Assembly (NCBI GenBank): GCA_045645985.1
Contig: JAZRJV010000032.1
Location: 35,647-99,646 of the forward strand
From: RGIG9060 sp045645985
GTDB lineage: Bacteria > Spirochaetota > Spirochaetia > Treponematales > Treponemataceae
DNA length: 64,000 bases
Direction: 5' to 3'
In this document: one piece after another, positions 52,028-61,169 of the stretch
Layout of the letters: every line of letters starts with the position of its first letter
How positions within the stretch are numbered: position 1 is the stretch's first letter
The notes under the pieces: model-generated
The model's input: the letters and a program-made list of their open reading frames with translations, nothing else
What the model was told of the DNA's origin: nothing
The model's database searches: none
Made by a program: the position numbers and the translations under genes

Positions 52028-53183
52028 TTTTTAATTCTTCTACCTTATCTGTTTTTTCCCAAGTAAATTCATCACGACCAAAATGTCCGTAAGATGCAGT
52101 TTTTGAATAAACTGGTTTTAACAAGTCCAAAGTTTTGATAATTCCAGCTGGAGAACAGTCAAAAACTTTTTTTACCGCTTCTGAAATTGCAAAATCACTA
52201 ACTTTTCCTGTTCCAAAAGTATCAACCATAATTGAAACTGGGAATGGAACACCAATAGCATAAGCAAGTTGAACTTCACATCTTTCTGCAAGACCACTTG
52301 CTACAACATTTTTTGCAATATATCGAGCCATATACGCTGCAGAACGGTCTACTTTAGATGGGTCTTTTCCAGAGAAAGCTCCACCACCGTGGCGCCCCAT
52401 TCCACCGTAAGTATCAACGATAATTTTTCGTCCAGTTAAACCTGTATCACCAAAAGGACCACCGATTACAAAGCGACCTGTAGGATTGATAAAATATTTT
52501 GTGTTTTCATCAAGTAAACCTGTAGAAGTTAAAACTGGCTTAATAATTTGTTCGATAATTCCTTCTTTGATATCTTTATCAGAAACATCAGGATTATGCT
52601 GATGAGAAATTACGACTGTATCGATTCTTACTGGTTTGTGACCTTCGTATTCAATAGTAACTTGGCTTTTTGCATCTGGTCTAAGCCATGGCAAAGTTTT
52701 GTTCTTTCTAAGTTCAGTAGCCTTTCTAAGCAATGTGTGAGAATACATAATTGGAGCAGGCATAAGTTCTGGAGTTTCAGAACAAGCAAATCCAAACATC
52801 ATTCCTTGGTCTCCTGCACCTTGCTGACCTTCGTATTCTTTCAAACCTTTTCCTACAACACCTTGATTGATATCAGGAGATTGTGAGTGAATCATATTCA
52901 TTACAGCCATTGATTTGTAATCAAGACCGAAATCTGGGTCTGTGTAACCGATTTCTCTTGCAACATTTCTGGCAATTTCATCGATTGGGACATAATCATT
53001 TGTTGTAATTTCTCCACCGATTAAAACCATTCCAGCAGAAGCAAAAGTTTCACAAGCAACATGGCTAGATGGATCAGAAGCTAAACAAGCGTCCAAAACT
53101 GAATCTGAAATTTGATCACACAATTTATCTGGATGACCTTCACCAACAGATTCTGATGTAAAAAGATATCGATTTTCTTTCAT
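52014..53183 (-). CDS. metK: S-adenosylmethionine synthetase
   Basis: The 389-residue enzyme makes SAM from methionine and ATP. FTSESVGEGHPDKLCDQISD at the start, GAGDQGMMFGFACSET near residue 118 and GRKIIVDTYGGMGRHGGGAFSGKD near 245 are the family signatures. A strong GGAGG lies before the ATG. The 5' leader is short and I see no SAM riboswitch in it. It heads a unit with nth. Confidence 0.97.
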   Translation of the reverse strand: MKENRYLFTSESVGEGHPDKLCDQISDSVLDACLASDPSSHVACETFASAGMVLIGGEITTNDYVPIDEIARNVAREIGYTDPDFGLDYKSMAVMNMIHSQSPDINQGVVGKGLKEYEGQQGAGDQGMMFGFACSETPELMPAPIMYSHTLLRKATELRKNKTLPWLRPDAKSQVTIEYEGHKPVRIDTVVISHQHNPDVSDKDIKEGIIEQIIKPVLTSTGLLDENTKYFINPTGRFVIGGPFGDTGLTGRKIIVDTYGGMGRHGGGAFSGKDPSKVDRSAAYMARYIAKNVVASGLAERCEVQLAYAIGVPFPVSIMVDTFGTGKVSDFAISEAVKKVFDCSPAGIIKTLDLLKPVYSKTASYGHFGRDEFTWEKTDKVEELKNAIK

Positions 53184-53328
53184 ATATGTAGAACCTCCAA
53201 AAAAATTTACTAAAAATATGTATAATTACTAAAAAAGTATATTCATAGTATACACAAAAATCTCTTTTTATAGTATACTCTATACGAGAGAAATACAAGT
53301 ACCAACACTTAATGAATAAGGAGATTTG

Positions 53329-53637
53329 ATGGCACTTTACAAATCATATCACAAAACACAAAAAACATGTGCTGTAACATTTGAACTTTCTGCAGAAGCA
53401 GCAAAAGGTGCAGAAAAAGTTTGGTTAGCAGGTGATTTTAACTCTTGGAGTTCCATCGATACTCCTATGAAAAAACAAAAAGACGGAAGTTTTTCTGTAA
53501 AACTTACTCTTGAAACAGGAAAAGAATATCAATTTAGATATTTATTAGATGGAAAACGCTGGGAAAACGACTGGGCAGCCGACAAATATGTTCCAGCACC
53601 ATTCTCATTTACAGACAACTCAGTTGTAATTGTGTAA
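53329..53637 (+). CDS. Glycogen-binding (CBM48/isoamylase N-terminal) domain protein
   Basis: A 102-residue protein made of little more than one early-set domain. FELSAEAAKGAEKVWLAGDF, NSWSSIDTPMKKQKDGSFSV and YQFRYLLDGKRWENDWAADK match the carbohydrate-binding domain of glycogen-branching enzymes and AMPK beta. No catalytic domain or signal peptide is present. It may regulate or localise to glycogen; that is inference. ATG at 53329 has AAGGAG six bases upstream. A terminator follows. Confidence 0.88.
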   Translation: MALYKSYHKTQKTCAVTFELSAEAAKGAEKVWLAGDFNSWSSIDTPMKKQKDGSFSVKLTLETGKEYQFRYLLDGKRWENDWAADKYVPAPFSFTDNSVVIV

Positions 53638-53662
53638 TCTACTAACTTTTGGTTATTAAAGC

Positions 53663-53705
53663 AAACTCGTGGAGAATCCAAAATGATTTTTCACGAGTTT
53701 TTTTT
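53663..53705 (+). terminator. Terminator of the CBM48 gene
   Basis: AAACTCGTG pairs with CACGAGTTT around a 20-base loop and is followed by TTTTT on the plus strand. Confidence 0.88.
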
Positions 53706-53718
53706 ATAGACAAGGATT

Positions 53719-54192
53719 TTATTCGACAATACTAAAACTGCAAGAATCTGTACCTTTCCCCCAATAAGTAAAAAGTGTTGGACTTATCCTATCTGCATAA
53801 AAATCAATAGATACAATATATTCACCGGCATTAGAAATTGAAAAAAATAATTTTTCATCTATGTCATCATAAGAATTTGAAGAAACATTAAAAACAAAAT
53901 GATTATTTTCTATTCCTGTAAATTCAATATTTTTGCTGTTGAGATTTTCATAATGTGTGACAAATTCATTTATATCAATTATTTCTTCAGTTGTTGAAAA
54001 ATAAATATACAAAGTTCCATCTTTATAAAGTTTTGAAGGAACTTCGCCTTTTATATTAAAGCAAATTTTTTCATCAATTTGATAAACATCCTTATCCGTT
54101 GAACAAGAAAATGAATGAAAAAATTCCTGTGGCGTACAAGACACAAACAAAAAGAACGAAAATAAAATTACTGATAAAATAAGTTTTTTCAT
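53719..54192 (-). CDS. Small lipoprotein of unknown function, A
   Basis: A 157-residue protein with signal peptide MKKLILSVILFSFFLFVSC. The mature part is beta-rich with several Tyr/Phe/Asp-containing strands (KDGTLYIYFSTTEEI, GEYIVSIDFYADRI), resembling an immunoglobulin-like fold but with no family I can name. Its signal sequence is nearly identical, at DNA level too, to that of the next upstream gene. It lies 14 bases downstream of lipoprotein B. Confidence 0.65.
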   Translation of the reverse strand: MKKLILSVILFSFFLFVSCTPQEFFHSFSCSTDKDVYQIDEKICFNIKGEVPSKLYKDGTLYIYFSTTEEIIDINEFVTHYENLNSKNIEFTGIENNHFVFNVSSNSYDDIDEKLFFSISNAGEYIVSIDFYADRISPTLFTYWGKGTDSCSFSIVE

Positions 54193-54206
54193 AAAAACAT
54201 CATTCC

Positions 54207-54761
54207 TTAATTTTCTACAAAGTTTTCTATTTTGATTTCAACAAAACCAGAACCACCATCTATATTTTCTTTCATCAAAGAAGATTCTCTTTTGCAATAC
54301 AAAATAAAAGGTGCATCATCAGAAAAAGTGAAATCAAAATTTGCATAATAACAATCAGGATCTTTGTCGTAATCTTCAAAACATCCCTCAATAGTTAGTT
54401 CGATTTCATTAAAAACATTTTCTAGAAAAAGATTTTTTATATCTCCTATCTCGGAAGCAAAATAACTTTTATCAATTTCTGTTATTTCTGAATCTTTCAA
54501 TTGATTGTATTCTTTCAAATCATAAGAAATATCACCGTTTGTTACCGTAACATCAACAACAAAATTGAGAGGAGGATATCGATTCAAAGTATATGTGTAA
54601 GAATAATTTTTTATTCCACAACTATTCCATAAGTTTTTATGAAGTTCAAAAGCTTCTGTATCAACCGTAACGCCAGGAGTATGAGGCATTATATATTTGT
54701 CTTGGCAAGATACAAACAAAAAGAGTGAAAATAAAATTGCTGATAAAATAAGTTTTTTCAT
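54207..54761 (-). CDS. Small lipoprotein of unknown function, B (DUF6174-like)
   Basis: A 184-residue lipoprotein with signal peptide MKKLILSAILFSLFLFVSC. The mature N-terminus LWNSCGIKNYSYTYTLNRY followed by VDVTVTNGDISYDLKEYNQL resembles DUF6174 proteins, which is a tentative match. It contains a C-x-D-Y rich middle (EGCFEDYDKDPDCYYANF). The mature protein is unrelated to lipoprotein A although the signal peptides match. It lies 21 bases after apbE. Confidence 0.6.
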   Translation of the reverse strand: MKKLILSAILFSLFLFVSCQDKYIMPHTPGVTVDTEAFELHKNLWNSCGIKNYSYTYTLNRYPPLNFVVDVTVTNGDISYDLKEYNQLKDSEITEIDKSYFASEIGDIKNLFLENVFNEIELTIEGCFEDYDKDPDCYYANFDFTFSDDAPFILYCKRESSLMKENIDGGSGFVEIKIENFVEN

Positions 54762-54782
54762 AAAATTTTCTCCAAAATTATC

Positions 54783-55832
54783 TTATTTTAAATTACTTAA
54801 AATTCTTCCATCTTCTAAAACGAAAACGCAAGAAATAAAATCGTGAGGAATATTTAGTTCTTCACGATTTATTTTTTTTATAAACTCACTTCCTTTTTCT
54901 GAACCTAAAATAAAACACGCTGTAGAAAGTGCATCACAAAGCATTGAGTTGTTGCAAATAATCGTAACAGAAAGCAAATCGTTATTTTGTGGAAATCCAG
55001 TTTTTGAAGAAATCAAGTGATGATAAATTTTACCATCATAGTCAAAAAATCTTTCGTAAACTCCAGAAGTTACGATAGAAGAATTTTCACATTGGATAAT
55101 TTCGATGGGACTTCCTGTTGGGTTCAAAGGATTTTTAATTCCGATTTTCCAAGGAGTTTTTTCTTTTGGATTTTTGTAACCGTAAGCGAAAATATTTCCG
55201 CCTAAATCAATTAGGGCTCGATTTACTTTTTCAGTTTGCAAAATTTTTACGATACAATCAGTTGCGTAACCTTTAGCGATTCCTCCAACATCAAGCTTCA
55301 TTCCCGATTGTGTTAAAAAAGCAGTTTGATTTTTTTCATCTAAAATCAATTTTGTAAAATCAGTTTTTGAAAGAGCATTTTCGATTTCCTTTTGCGAAGG
55401 AATCTGTGGAAGTATCGCTCCTGTTTCATCGTTTATGATTGCATTGATATTCCAAAGTTCAACCAAGCTCCCGATAGTTGGCTCAAAGGCACCGTCTGAA
55501 AGTTTTGCAATTTCTAAGGCACAAGACAAAACCTCAAAAGTTTCAGTTGAAATTTTTACAGGCTCAATTCCCGCATTTTGATTTATTCTAGAAATTTCGG
55601 AAGTGGGAATTGTGTTACTCATCAAATTTTCTAAACGATGCAATTCAGTAAAAATCTTATCGTAAAGTTTGTTTGACGAATCTTCAAAAAGCGAAACAGT
55701 ACAAACCGTTCCCATGGCAACTTCTGTGCGGGAAGTTTGTTGTTTTTGGCAAGATGAAAATAAAACATTCGCCATAAAAATAAAAAAAGCGAAGATAAAT
55801 AATTTGTTCTTAAAAATAAATTTACGAATCAA
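54783..55832 (-). CDS. apbE: FAD:protein FMN transferase
   Basis: The 349-residue periplasmic lipoprotein (FSSC lipobox near residue 28) attaches FMN to Thr residues of flavoproteins such as RnfG or NqrC. VAMGTVCTVSLF, LDVGGIAKGYATD near 175, LIDLGGNIFAYG near 206 and the metal-binding LCDALSTACFILG near 298 are family hallmarks. The TTG start at 55830-55832 is seven bases after GGAGG. No flavoprotein substrate gene is adjacent. Confidence 0.94.
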   Translation of the reverse strand: MIRKFIFKNKLFIFAFFIFMANVLFSSCQKQQTSRTEVAMGTVCTVSLFEDSSNKLYDKIFTELHRLENLMSNTIPTSEISRINQNAGIEPVKISTETFEVLSCALEIAKLSDGAFEPTIGSLVELWNINAIINDETGAILPQIPSQKEIENALSKTDFTKLILDEKNQTAFLTQSGMKLDVGGIAKGYATDCIVKILQTEKVNRALIDLGGNIFAYGYKNPKEKTPWKIGIKNPLNPTGSPIEIIQCENSSIVTSGVYERFFDYDGKIYHHLISSKTGFPQNNDLLSVTIICNNSMLCDALSTACFILGSEKGSEFIKKINREELNIPHDFISCVFVLEDGRILSNLK

Positions 55833-55872
55833 ACTTTACCTCCGCTTTTCTTTATTGATTTATAGTTAATTC

Positions 55873-57702
55873 TTATTCAACTATTTTTAAGTGTAATTCA
55901 TCAAGTTGTTTTTGGTCAACTTCGCCAGGACATTCATCCATTGGGCTAATTGCAAAACTATTTTTTGGGAAAGCGATTACATCGTGAATAGAAGCTTCTC
56001 TACACATAATCATAATTAGTCGGTCAAGACCTGGAGCAATTCCTCCGTGTGGTGGAGCACCGTATTTGAAAGCTTCTGTTAAGAAACCAAATTTCTTTTG
56101 GCCTTCTTCTTCATCAAAACCAACAATTTTGAAAATGCGTTTTTGAAGTTCTGGGTCGTGAATACGAATTGAGCCAGAAGCAAGTTCGTATCCGTTTAGG
56201 ACGAGGTCGTACAAATCACCTTTTACTTCGCCTGGATTGCTTTCTAAAGTTTCGTGATATTTGTATTGTGGCATTGTAAACATGTGGTGAGCTGTGTCCC
56301 ATTTGTTTTCATCTTCGTTCCATTCAAACATTGGGAAGTCAACAATCCAAGCGAATGCCCATGCGTCTGGGTCGCAAAGATTTAAATCTTTTCCAAGTTT
56401 TGAGCGAACTGCACCTAAAGCTGTACAAGCAACTCGTTTTTTTGTATCTGCAACAAATAAAAGAAGGTCGCCAGATTTTGCACCTAAAGTAGCACAAACA
56501 TCTTTTGCTTTTCCTTCAAAGAACTTACTGATTCCACCTTCTAAGTTAGGTTCAGCATCTGTTCCTGTTACTTTCATCCAAGCAAGACCTTTTGCTTTGT
56601 AGATTTTTGCAACAGCTTCAAGTTCTTCGATTTTTTTACGACTATAACTTTCTGCCATTCCTGGAACAACTAAGGCTTTTACTGAACCTCCGCTTAAAGA
56701 ACCACCTTTTTCGTCTGGTAAAACTGCAACTGCATCTTTGAACGCTTGGAAAGTTCCCAAGTCTGCCATAAAAGCAGCATCTTGCATTTTCATATCAAAA
56801 CGAAGTTCTGGCTTATCAGTTCCGTAAAGTTCGATAGCATCATCGTAAGCAATGCGTTCAAAATGTTCTGGCAAAGTTACATTCATTGTTTCTTTGAAGA
56901 TATGTCCCATCAATCCTTCTGTAAGATTAAGAACATCATCTCGTTCAACAAAGCTCATTTCCATATCAATTTGAGTAAATTCTGGCTGACGATCTCCACG
57001 AGCATCTTCATCACGATAACAACGAGCAATTTGGAAATATTTATCAAATCCAGATACCATCAAAATTTGTTTGTAAAGCTGAGGTGACTGTGGAAGTGCA
57101 TAAAATTTTCCAGGATATAATCTTGAAGGAACAAGATAATCTCTAGCACCTTCTGGAGTTGATTTTATGAAAGTTGGAGTTTCAAGTTCGTAAAATCCTT
57201 TATCACTTAAGTAATTGCGAGTTGCAAGAGTTACTTTACTGCGCAAAGCCAAGTGATGTTGCATTCTTTCTGTACGCAAGTCTAAGTATCGATATTTTAA
57301 GCGTAAATCTTCGTTTGGAATAACTGGAGTTCCATCTTTTTGAACTTCATCAATCATAAATGGCAAAGTTTCACTTTTTGATAAAACTTTGATTGCTTTT
57401 GCAACAACTTCAATTTCGCCAGTTATCATATCAGGATTTATCATTGTATCAGGACGCGCACGAACAACACCTTCTACAGCAATACAAAATTCCATTCTAA
57501 GAGTTTTTGCAAATTCAGCTAATTCTGCAGGAGAATCAGAATCTACAACTACCTGAGTAATTCCATATCTATCTCTTAAATTGATAAAAGAAATTCCACC
57601 ATGTTCACGAATACGGTGAATCCAACCATTTAAAATTATTGTCTTTCCATCATCTGCCTTGCGTAAATCACCACAAGTTACAGTTCTTTTCATATTTTCC
57701 AT
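55873..57702 (-). CDS. aspS: Aspartyl-tRNA synthetase
   Basis: The 609-residue bacterial-type class II synthetase. An N-terminal OB-fold (LNGWIHRIREHGGISFINLR) is followed by motif 1 around EDLRLKYRYLDLR, motif 2 (FQIARCYRDEDARGDRQPEF), a GAD insertion of about 130 residues and motif 3 (APPHGGIAPGLDRLIMI). Length is typical for AspRS. The first ATG has no SD; a second ATG three codons later follows GGAAAAT and matches the usual MKRT start, so the protein may begin there (57693). Confidence 0.96.
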   Translation of the reverse strand: MENMKRTVTCGDLRKADDGKTIILNGWIHRIREHGGISFINLRDRYGITQVVVDSDSPAELAEFAKTLRMEFCIAVEGVVRARPDTMINPDMITGEIEVVAKAIKVLSKSETLPFMIDEVQKDGTPVIPNEDLRLKYRYLDLRTERMQHHLALRSKVTLATRNYLSDKGFYELETPTFIKSTPEGARDYLVPSRLYPGKFYALPQSPQLYKQILMVSGFDKYFQIARCYRDEDARGDRQPEFTQIDMEMSFVERDDVLNLTEGLMGHIFKETMNVTLPEHFERIAYDDAIELYGTDKPELRFDMKMQDAAFMADLGTFQAFKDAVAVLPDEKGGSLSGGSVKALVVPGMAESYSRKKIEELEAVAKIYKAKGLAWMKVTGTDAEPNLEGGISKFFEGKAKDVCATLGAKSGDLLLFVADTKKRVACTALGAVRSKLGKDLNLCDPDAWAFAWIVDFPMFEWNEDENKWDTAHHMFTMPQYKYHETLESNPGEVKGDLYDLVLNGYELASGSIRIHDPELQKRIFKIVGFDEEEGQKKFGFLTEAFKYGAPPHGGIAPGLDRLIMIMCREASIHDVIAFPKNSFAISPMDECPGEVDQKQLDELHLKIVE

Positions 57703-57771
57703 AGTGATATAATTTTACTGTAAATAAGAGTGTTATTCAAGGCGTGTTTTAGTTTGCTATATTAGAAAAAT

Positions 57772-58245
57772 TTAAAAGCGAAATCTAAAACCGATTTGAT
57801 TCCAGGCTAATAGTTCTGGAGCAAAAAAATCAGACAAAGTAGCATCTTCTAAATTGAACCAGTCTATAAACATACAAGGTTCCCATTGTAAAAAAAATTC
57901 TAAAGTCATCTTCTTAAAATTCCAATCCATATGAATACCTGCAATAGGATAAATAGTTTGTACTAGCCATAAAAAATCTATTGGAATAATAAAAAGAGTT
58001 GTACCTGCTCCAAATTGAAATCCAAAGTTAAAAAAATTCTCAGGTGCTAAATCAATTCGAGAAAATTCCCAATCTAAACCTAATGAAAAAAGTGTAGTTG
58101 GTCCTACAGAAAGATGTAAATTTGCATCCTCAAAAGTATAAGATAATTTTGGGCCAATAGGTTCTACAGAAATTCCTAATTGTAAACCATAAGTTGAACA
58201 AACAAGACATAATAAGGTTATAACTAATAACAAAAACTTTTTCAT
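57772..58245 (-). CDS. Secreted small beta-rich protein
   Basis: A 157-residue protein with a signal peptide (residues 1-20, ending STYG). The mature part is a series of short amphipathic strands (LGISVEPIGPKLSYTFE, LHLSVGPTTLFSLGLDWEF, LEFFLQWEPCMFIDWF) and ends FRFRF, fitting a small outer-membrane barrel. No family recognised. The ATG at 58245 has GAGG six bases upstream; a start five codons earlier has none. The gene stands alone between aspS and the hemolysin III gene. Confidence 0.65.
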   Translation of the reverse strand: MKKFLLLVITLLCLVCSTYGLQLGISVEPIGPKLSYTFEDANLHLSVGPTTLFSLGLDWEFSRIDLAPENFFNFGFQFGAGTTLFIIPIDFLWLVQTIYPIAGIHMDWNFKKMTLEFFLQWEPCMFIDWFNLEDATLSDFFAPELLAWNQIGFRFRF

Positions 58246-58356
58246 AAAAACCTCGTTCAATATTATTTTTTTAACGAACTTTATCTACTTTTAATTCAAT
58301 TTGAAGTGGAATAATGATAAAAATTTCTATCAAAATTCCACTTACCTCAAAAATTT

Positions 58357-59232
58357 TTATATTGCAAACATTACAGAGAAAAAGTGGAGAACTGTTCCCA
58401 TCAAAACGAACAAGTGCCAGATACAATGGGTCCATTTGATTTTTTTCATGGCATAGAAAATTACACCCACCATGTAGGCAACTCCACCTGAAAGTAAGAA
58501 AGCAAGACTTGTTGGAGAAATTGCTTGTTTTACTGATTTGAATGCAAAAATTATCATCCAGCCCATAAGGATATAAGTTATAACAGAAAGTAATCTCATT
58601 CTAGAACCGAAAATTGAATAGAACACAATTCCAAGAACAGCCAATCCCCAGATAACTCCAAAGATTGTCCAACCTAAAGCGCCACGCAAAAATGCAAGAC
58701 AAAATGGAGTGTAAGTTCCTGCTATTAAAATATAAATTGAACAATGGTCAAAAATTGCAAAGACCTTTTTTGCCCCGTAAGGTGTTAAAGCGTGATACAA
58801 AGTTGACATCAAATAAAGAATTATCATTGAAGCTCCAAAAAGTGAAACACCTGTTACATAAGAACCTAAAAATTCAGTTGGAGCATGACGAACAGCACGA
58901 ACAATTAACAAAACAAGACCGGCGATTGCAAGTCCAACTCCAATTCCGTGAGTGATAGAATTGAAAATTTCTTCCCCGATAGAATATCGTTTTGGCTTTG
59001 ATTCGTATTCGGCTTTTGCAATTTCTTTCATGCGTTTTTTTTCGATTTTTCTACAAGCCTTATCAATAACTTTTTTGTTATCTTTTTTCAATTCAAGAAA
59101 AAGTTGATATTTTGTATCTGCAATATCTTTTTTTGCCTGAAGTTTAATTTCTTTGATTTTTTGCTTTGCTTCTATTTTAAGTTTCTTTTTTGGAGAAATT
59201 TCTTCTGGTTGTATAGTTTGGATTTCTGACAT
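58357..59232 (-). CDS. Hemolysin III family (YqfA/PAQR) membrane protein
   Basis: A 291-residue protein with seven membrane segments in residues 90-291. The family motifs are SITHGIGVGLAIAG, STLYHAL and IFDHCSIYILIAGTYTPFCL, with a final HCIWHLFVLMGTVLHFF; the conserved His/Asp/Ser residues suggest a zinc hydrolase fold like PAQR receptors. An unusual 85-residue Lys/Glu-rich coiled coil (EAKQKIKEIKLQAKKDIAD) precedes it, absent in the usual 210-residue family members. Confidence 0.9.
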   Translation of the reverse strand: MSEIQTIQPEEISPKKKLKIEAKQKIKEIKLQAKKDIADTKYQLFLELKKDNKKVIDKACRKIEKKRMKEIAKAEYESKPKRYSIGEEIFNSITHGIGVGLAIAGLVLLIVRAVRHAPTEFLGSYVTGVSLFGASMIILYLMSTLYHALTPYGAKKVFAIFDHCSIYILIAGTYTPFCLAFLRGALGWTIFGVIWGLAVLGIVFYSIFGSRMRLLSVITYILMGWMIIFAFKSVKQAISPTSLAFLLSGGVAYMVGVIFYAMKKIKWTHCIWHLFVLMGTVLHFFSVMFAI

Positions 59233-59661
59233 ATTGATTCATCCTTTTTATTAAAATTGATAATAAACAATAAGACAGAATGACAAAAAAATCAAGAGTG
59301 TAAAATATGCTTAAAAATCCCATAGAAAAATTGTGTATTTAGATAAATTCGTACAAAAAATGCTCTCAGCCAAAATTTCCTCGTCTCGCGAGTGCTGCGC
59401 TTCGCTTGCAAGGCTTCGGCGAGTCAATTTTTGCTTGCGCATTTTTTCACGGTTTTGCTAAAAGACTATTTCTCTGTGATTTTTTATCTATTTCACTTGG
59501 GTAGAAAAAAAGGCTGGTTGTGAAAAAAGCGAAATGGAAAAGGCATTGTAGAAGATACGGATTTTTCACGGATTTGTAAAATAACAGTTTCTTTGTGGTT
59601 TTTTAGCGATTTCACTTTTAGGGAAAAATGGATGGTGAATTTTGTAAATTGGCGAAACAGT
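59233..59661. other. 429-base intergenic region with repeats
   Basis: No convincing gene. It contains a GC-richer stretch at 59388-59436 (CTCGCGAG and TTCGCTTGCAAGGCTTCGGCG elements) and two diverged copies of an 80-base sequence. Small open frames here lack coding character. Confidence 0.6.
59441..59638. repeat. Imperfect tandem repeat of about 80 bases
   Basis: Copy 1 (59441-59523) and copy 2 (59561-59638) share TTTTTCACGG, TTTCT.TGTG.TTTTTTA and TTTCACTT blocks in the same order and spacing, with a period near 120 bases. They are diverged and show no coding frame. Confidence 0.6.
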
Positions 59662-60240
59662 TTATTTTTCTGGAGAAACTTTGGTAAATTCTGTTTCGTA
59701 GGATTCTTTTCCAATATGTAAAGTTAAAATTAATTTATCATCGATGATTTTCCATGATAAAGTCTGTTTTTTTTCTTCAGCTTGTGGATTCATAGTCATA
59801 TATTCATCATAAGGGATAAATTCTGAGCCATTCATTGAAATTTGAGAATTTTCATACTGAAGATTTTTATCTGAAGCGACAAATTTTGCATCAATTATCA
59901 TGTTTTGATTAAAGTACAAATCTAATTCTTCTTGGGAAAGTTCGCCTTCTTCAGTTTCTGCTTCATAAGAAACTAATTCATTGACGATTTTTGTTTGCAT
60001 ATTTTGATTCATATCAAAATTTATTGTTTTATGACTTTTATAAGAAGCAAATCCAATTACATATTCTAAATCAGTTGCATCGTTTCCAAGTGCAATTTCA
60101 GTTAAAGTAGTTTGAGACCAAGTTCCACAGAGTTTTTCGCAAGATTCAATATCATTTTCAATTATAACTTCATTTTTTGTACAAGATGAAATTGCAAAAA
60201 GAAAAATCGATACAACAACAAATACATTTATTTTTTTCAT
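59662..60240 (-). CDS. Lipoprotein of unknown function, lipocalin-like
   Basis: A 192-residue lipoprotein (signal peptide ending AISSC, cysteine at residue 20). The mature N-terminus EKLCGTWSQTTL and the final WKIIDDKLILTLHIG give a pattern like the beta-barrel lipocalin-like proteins that open with a G-x-W motif; this is suggestive only. Its ATG overlaps the stop of the upstream lipoprotein gene by four bases (ATGA), so translation is coupled. Confidence 0.65.
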   Translation of the reverse strand: MKKINVFVVVSIFLFAISSCTKNEVIIENDIESCEKLCGTWSQTTLTEIALGNDATDLEYVIGFASYKSHKTINFDMNQNMQTKIVNELVSYEAETEEGELSQEELDLYFNQNMIIDAKFVASDKNLQYENSQISMNGSEFIPYDEYMTMNPQAEEKKQTLSWKIIDDKLILTLHIGKESYETEFTKVSPEK

Positions 60241-60758
60241 AACATTAAAATCCTTAAATCATTAAGCTTTCTATTTAATTCTTCTGAAGCAAAATAGTCA
60301 AATTTTCCATCTGGATAAAGGAGTTTTAATTTTACTGTTTTTTCATTTTGCAACAAAGATAAAATTTCATCATTATTTAATTCGTAAGAATATCTAACTT
60401 CAAGATATTTATTTTTGAGAATATTTTTTACTAACTGTTTTTTATTTTTTACAGAAAGCGTAGTTTCATCGTCAGTAATTTCGAGCAAAAATTTTTCAGC
60501 ATTTTTTGAACTTTGAGTTGAAATATAATATGTACAATTTAAAATCGGAGTTCCAACTAATTCATTATCCTTTACATACAAAGTGATGTCAAAATCAACA
60601 ACTTTAAGATTCTGATTTTTTACTTTTATTTGAGTTGGTCTTAAAAAATATAACTGAGTTTCGTTAGGAGCATTAGCTGTAAAAACTGAATTTTCTGTAA
60701 CACATGAAAAAACAAGGAAGCAAAGTATGAAAAGAAATAAATACTTAATAAATCTCAA
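60237..60758 (-). CDS. Lipoprotein of unknown function
   Basis: A 173-residue lipoprotein (signal peptide ending LVFSC, residue 19). The mature part is strand-rich with ETQLYFLRPTQIKVKN and LEVRYSYELNNDEI; no family is recognised. It overlaps the next lipoprotein gene by four bases and they form a two-gene unit. A hairpin terminator from the TRL gene lies just upstream. Confidence 0.65.
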   Translation of the reverse strand: MRFIKYLFLFILCFLVFSCVTENSVFTANAPNETQLYFLRPTQIKVKNQNLKVVDFDITLYVKDNELVGTPILNCTYYISTQSSKNAEKFLLEITDDETTLSVKNKKQLVKNILKNKYLEVRYSYELNNDEILSLLQNEKTVKLKLLYPDGKFDYFASEELNRKLNDLRILML

Positions 60759-60773
60759 TTTAGCACCTTAAAA

Positions 60774-60826
60774 TAAAAAAATGGAAGATTTATCCCACTT
60801 AAAAGTAAACAAATCTTCCGTTTTTG
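60774..60826 (-). terminator. Terminator of the TRL lipoprotein gene
   Basis: On the minus strand AAAACGGAAGATTT pairs with AAATCTTCCATTTT around a 20-base loop and runs into TTTTTTATTTT. It separates the TRL gene from the lipoprotein pair. Confidence 0.82.
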
Positions 60827-60838
60827 AACAATTAAAAA

Positions 60839-61123
60839 TTATTCACCTGTTACGATAGTTTTCCTAATAGCCCAAACTCCAAAATAGTTTACAAAATATT
60901 CATCAACTGTTGAAATTTTTGTAATTCCTCCGTTTTTTGCTGCTTTTTGAATTCCCAAATCGGCATTAAATGTTACTGGAAGCCAAGCAAACAAATATCC
61001 AACTTCGGCTTCTCCAACTCTTGTTCCAAGTGGATTTGATGTTGCAGCCAATGGTGTAGTTGTAGAACATCCAACCAAGAACAATGCAGCTAAAGCTAAC
61101 ATTACTACTACTAATTTTTTCAT
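60839..61123 (-). CDS. TRL-like lipoprotein
   Basis: A 94-residue lipoprotein (LFLVGC lipobox, cysteine at residue 19). TSNPLGTRVGEAEVGYLFAW followed by AAKNGGITKISTVDE and a final IRKTIVTGE matches the TRL-like family of small exported proteins of unknown function. AAGGAG lies seven bases before the ATG at 61123. The promoter upstream has a run of eight G in its spacer. Confidence 0.82.
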   Translation of the reverse strand: MKKLVVVMLALAALFLVGCSTTTPLAATSNPLGTRVGEAEVGYLFAWLPVTFNADLGIQKAAKNGGITKISTVDEYFVNYFGVWAIRKTIVTGE

Positions 61124-61169
61124 AAAAAACTCCTTTGTAAGACTGGATTTTTCAAGTCTCACATAATTC

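Noticed and set aside
53184..53325. SAM riboswitch in the metK leader
   Set aside because: The leader is short with only a good GGAGG; no kink-turn or multi-helix pattern of a SAM riboswitch is visible.
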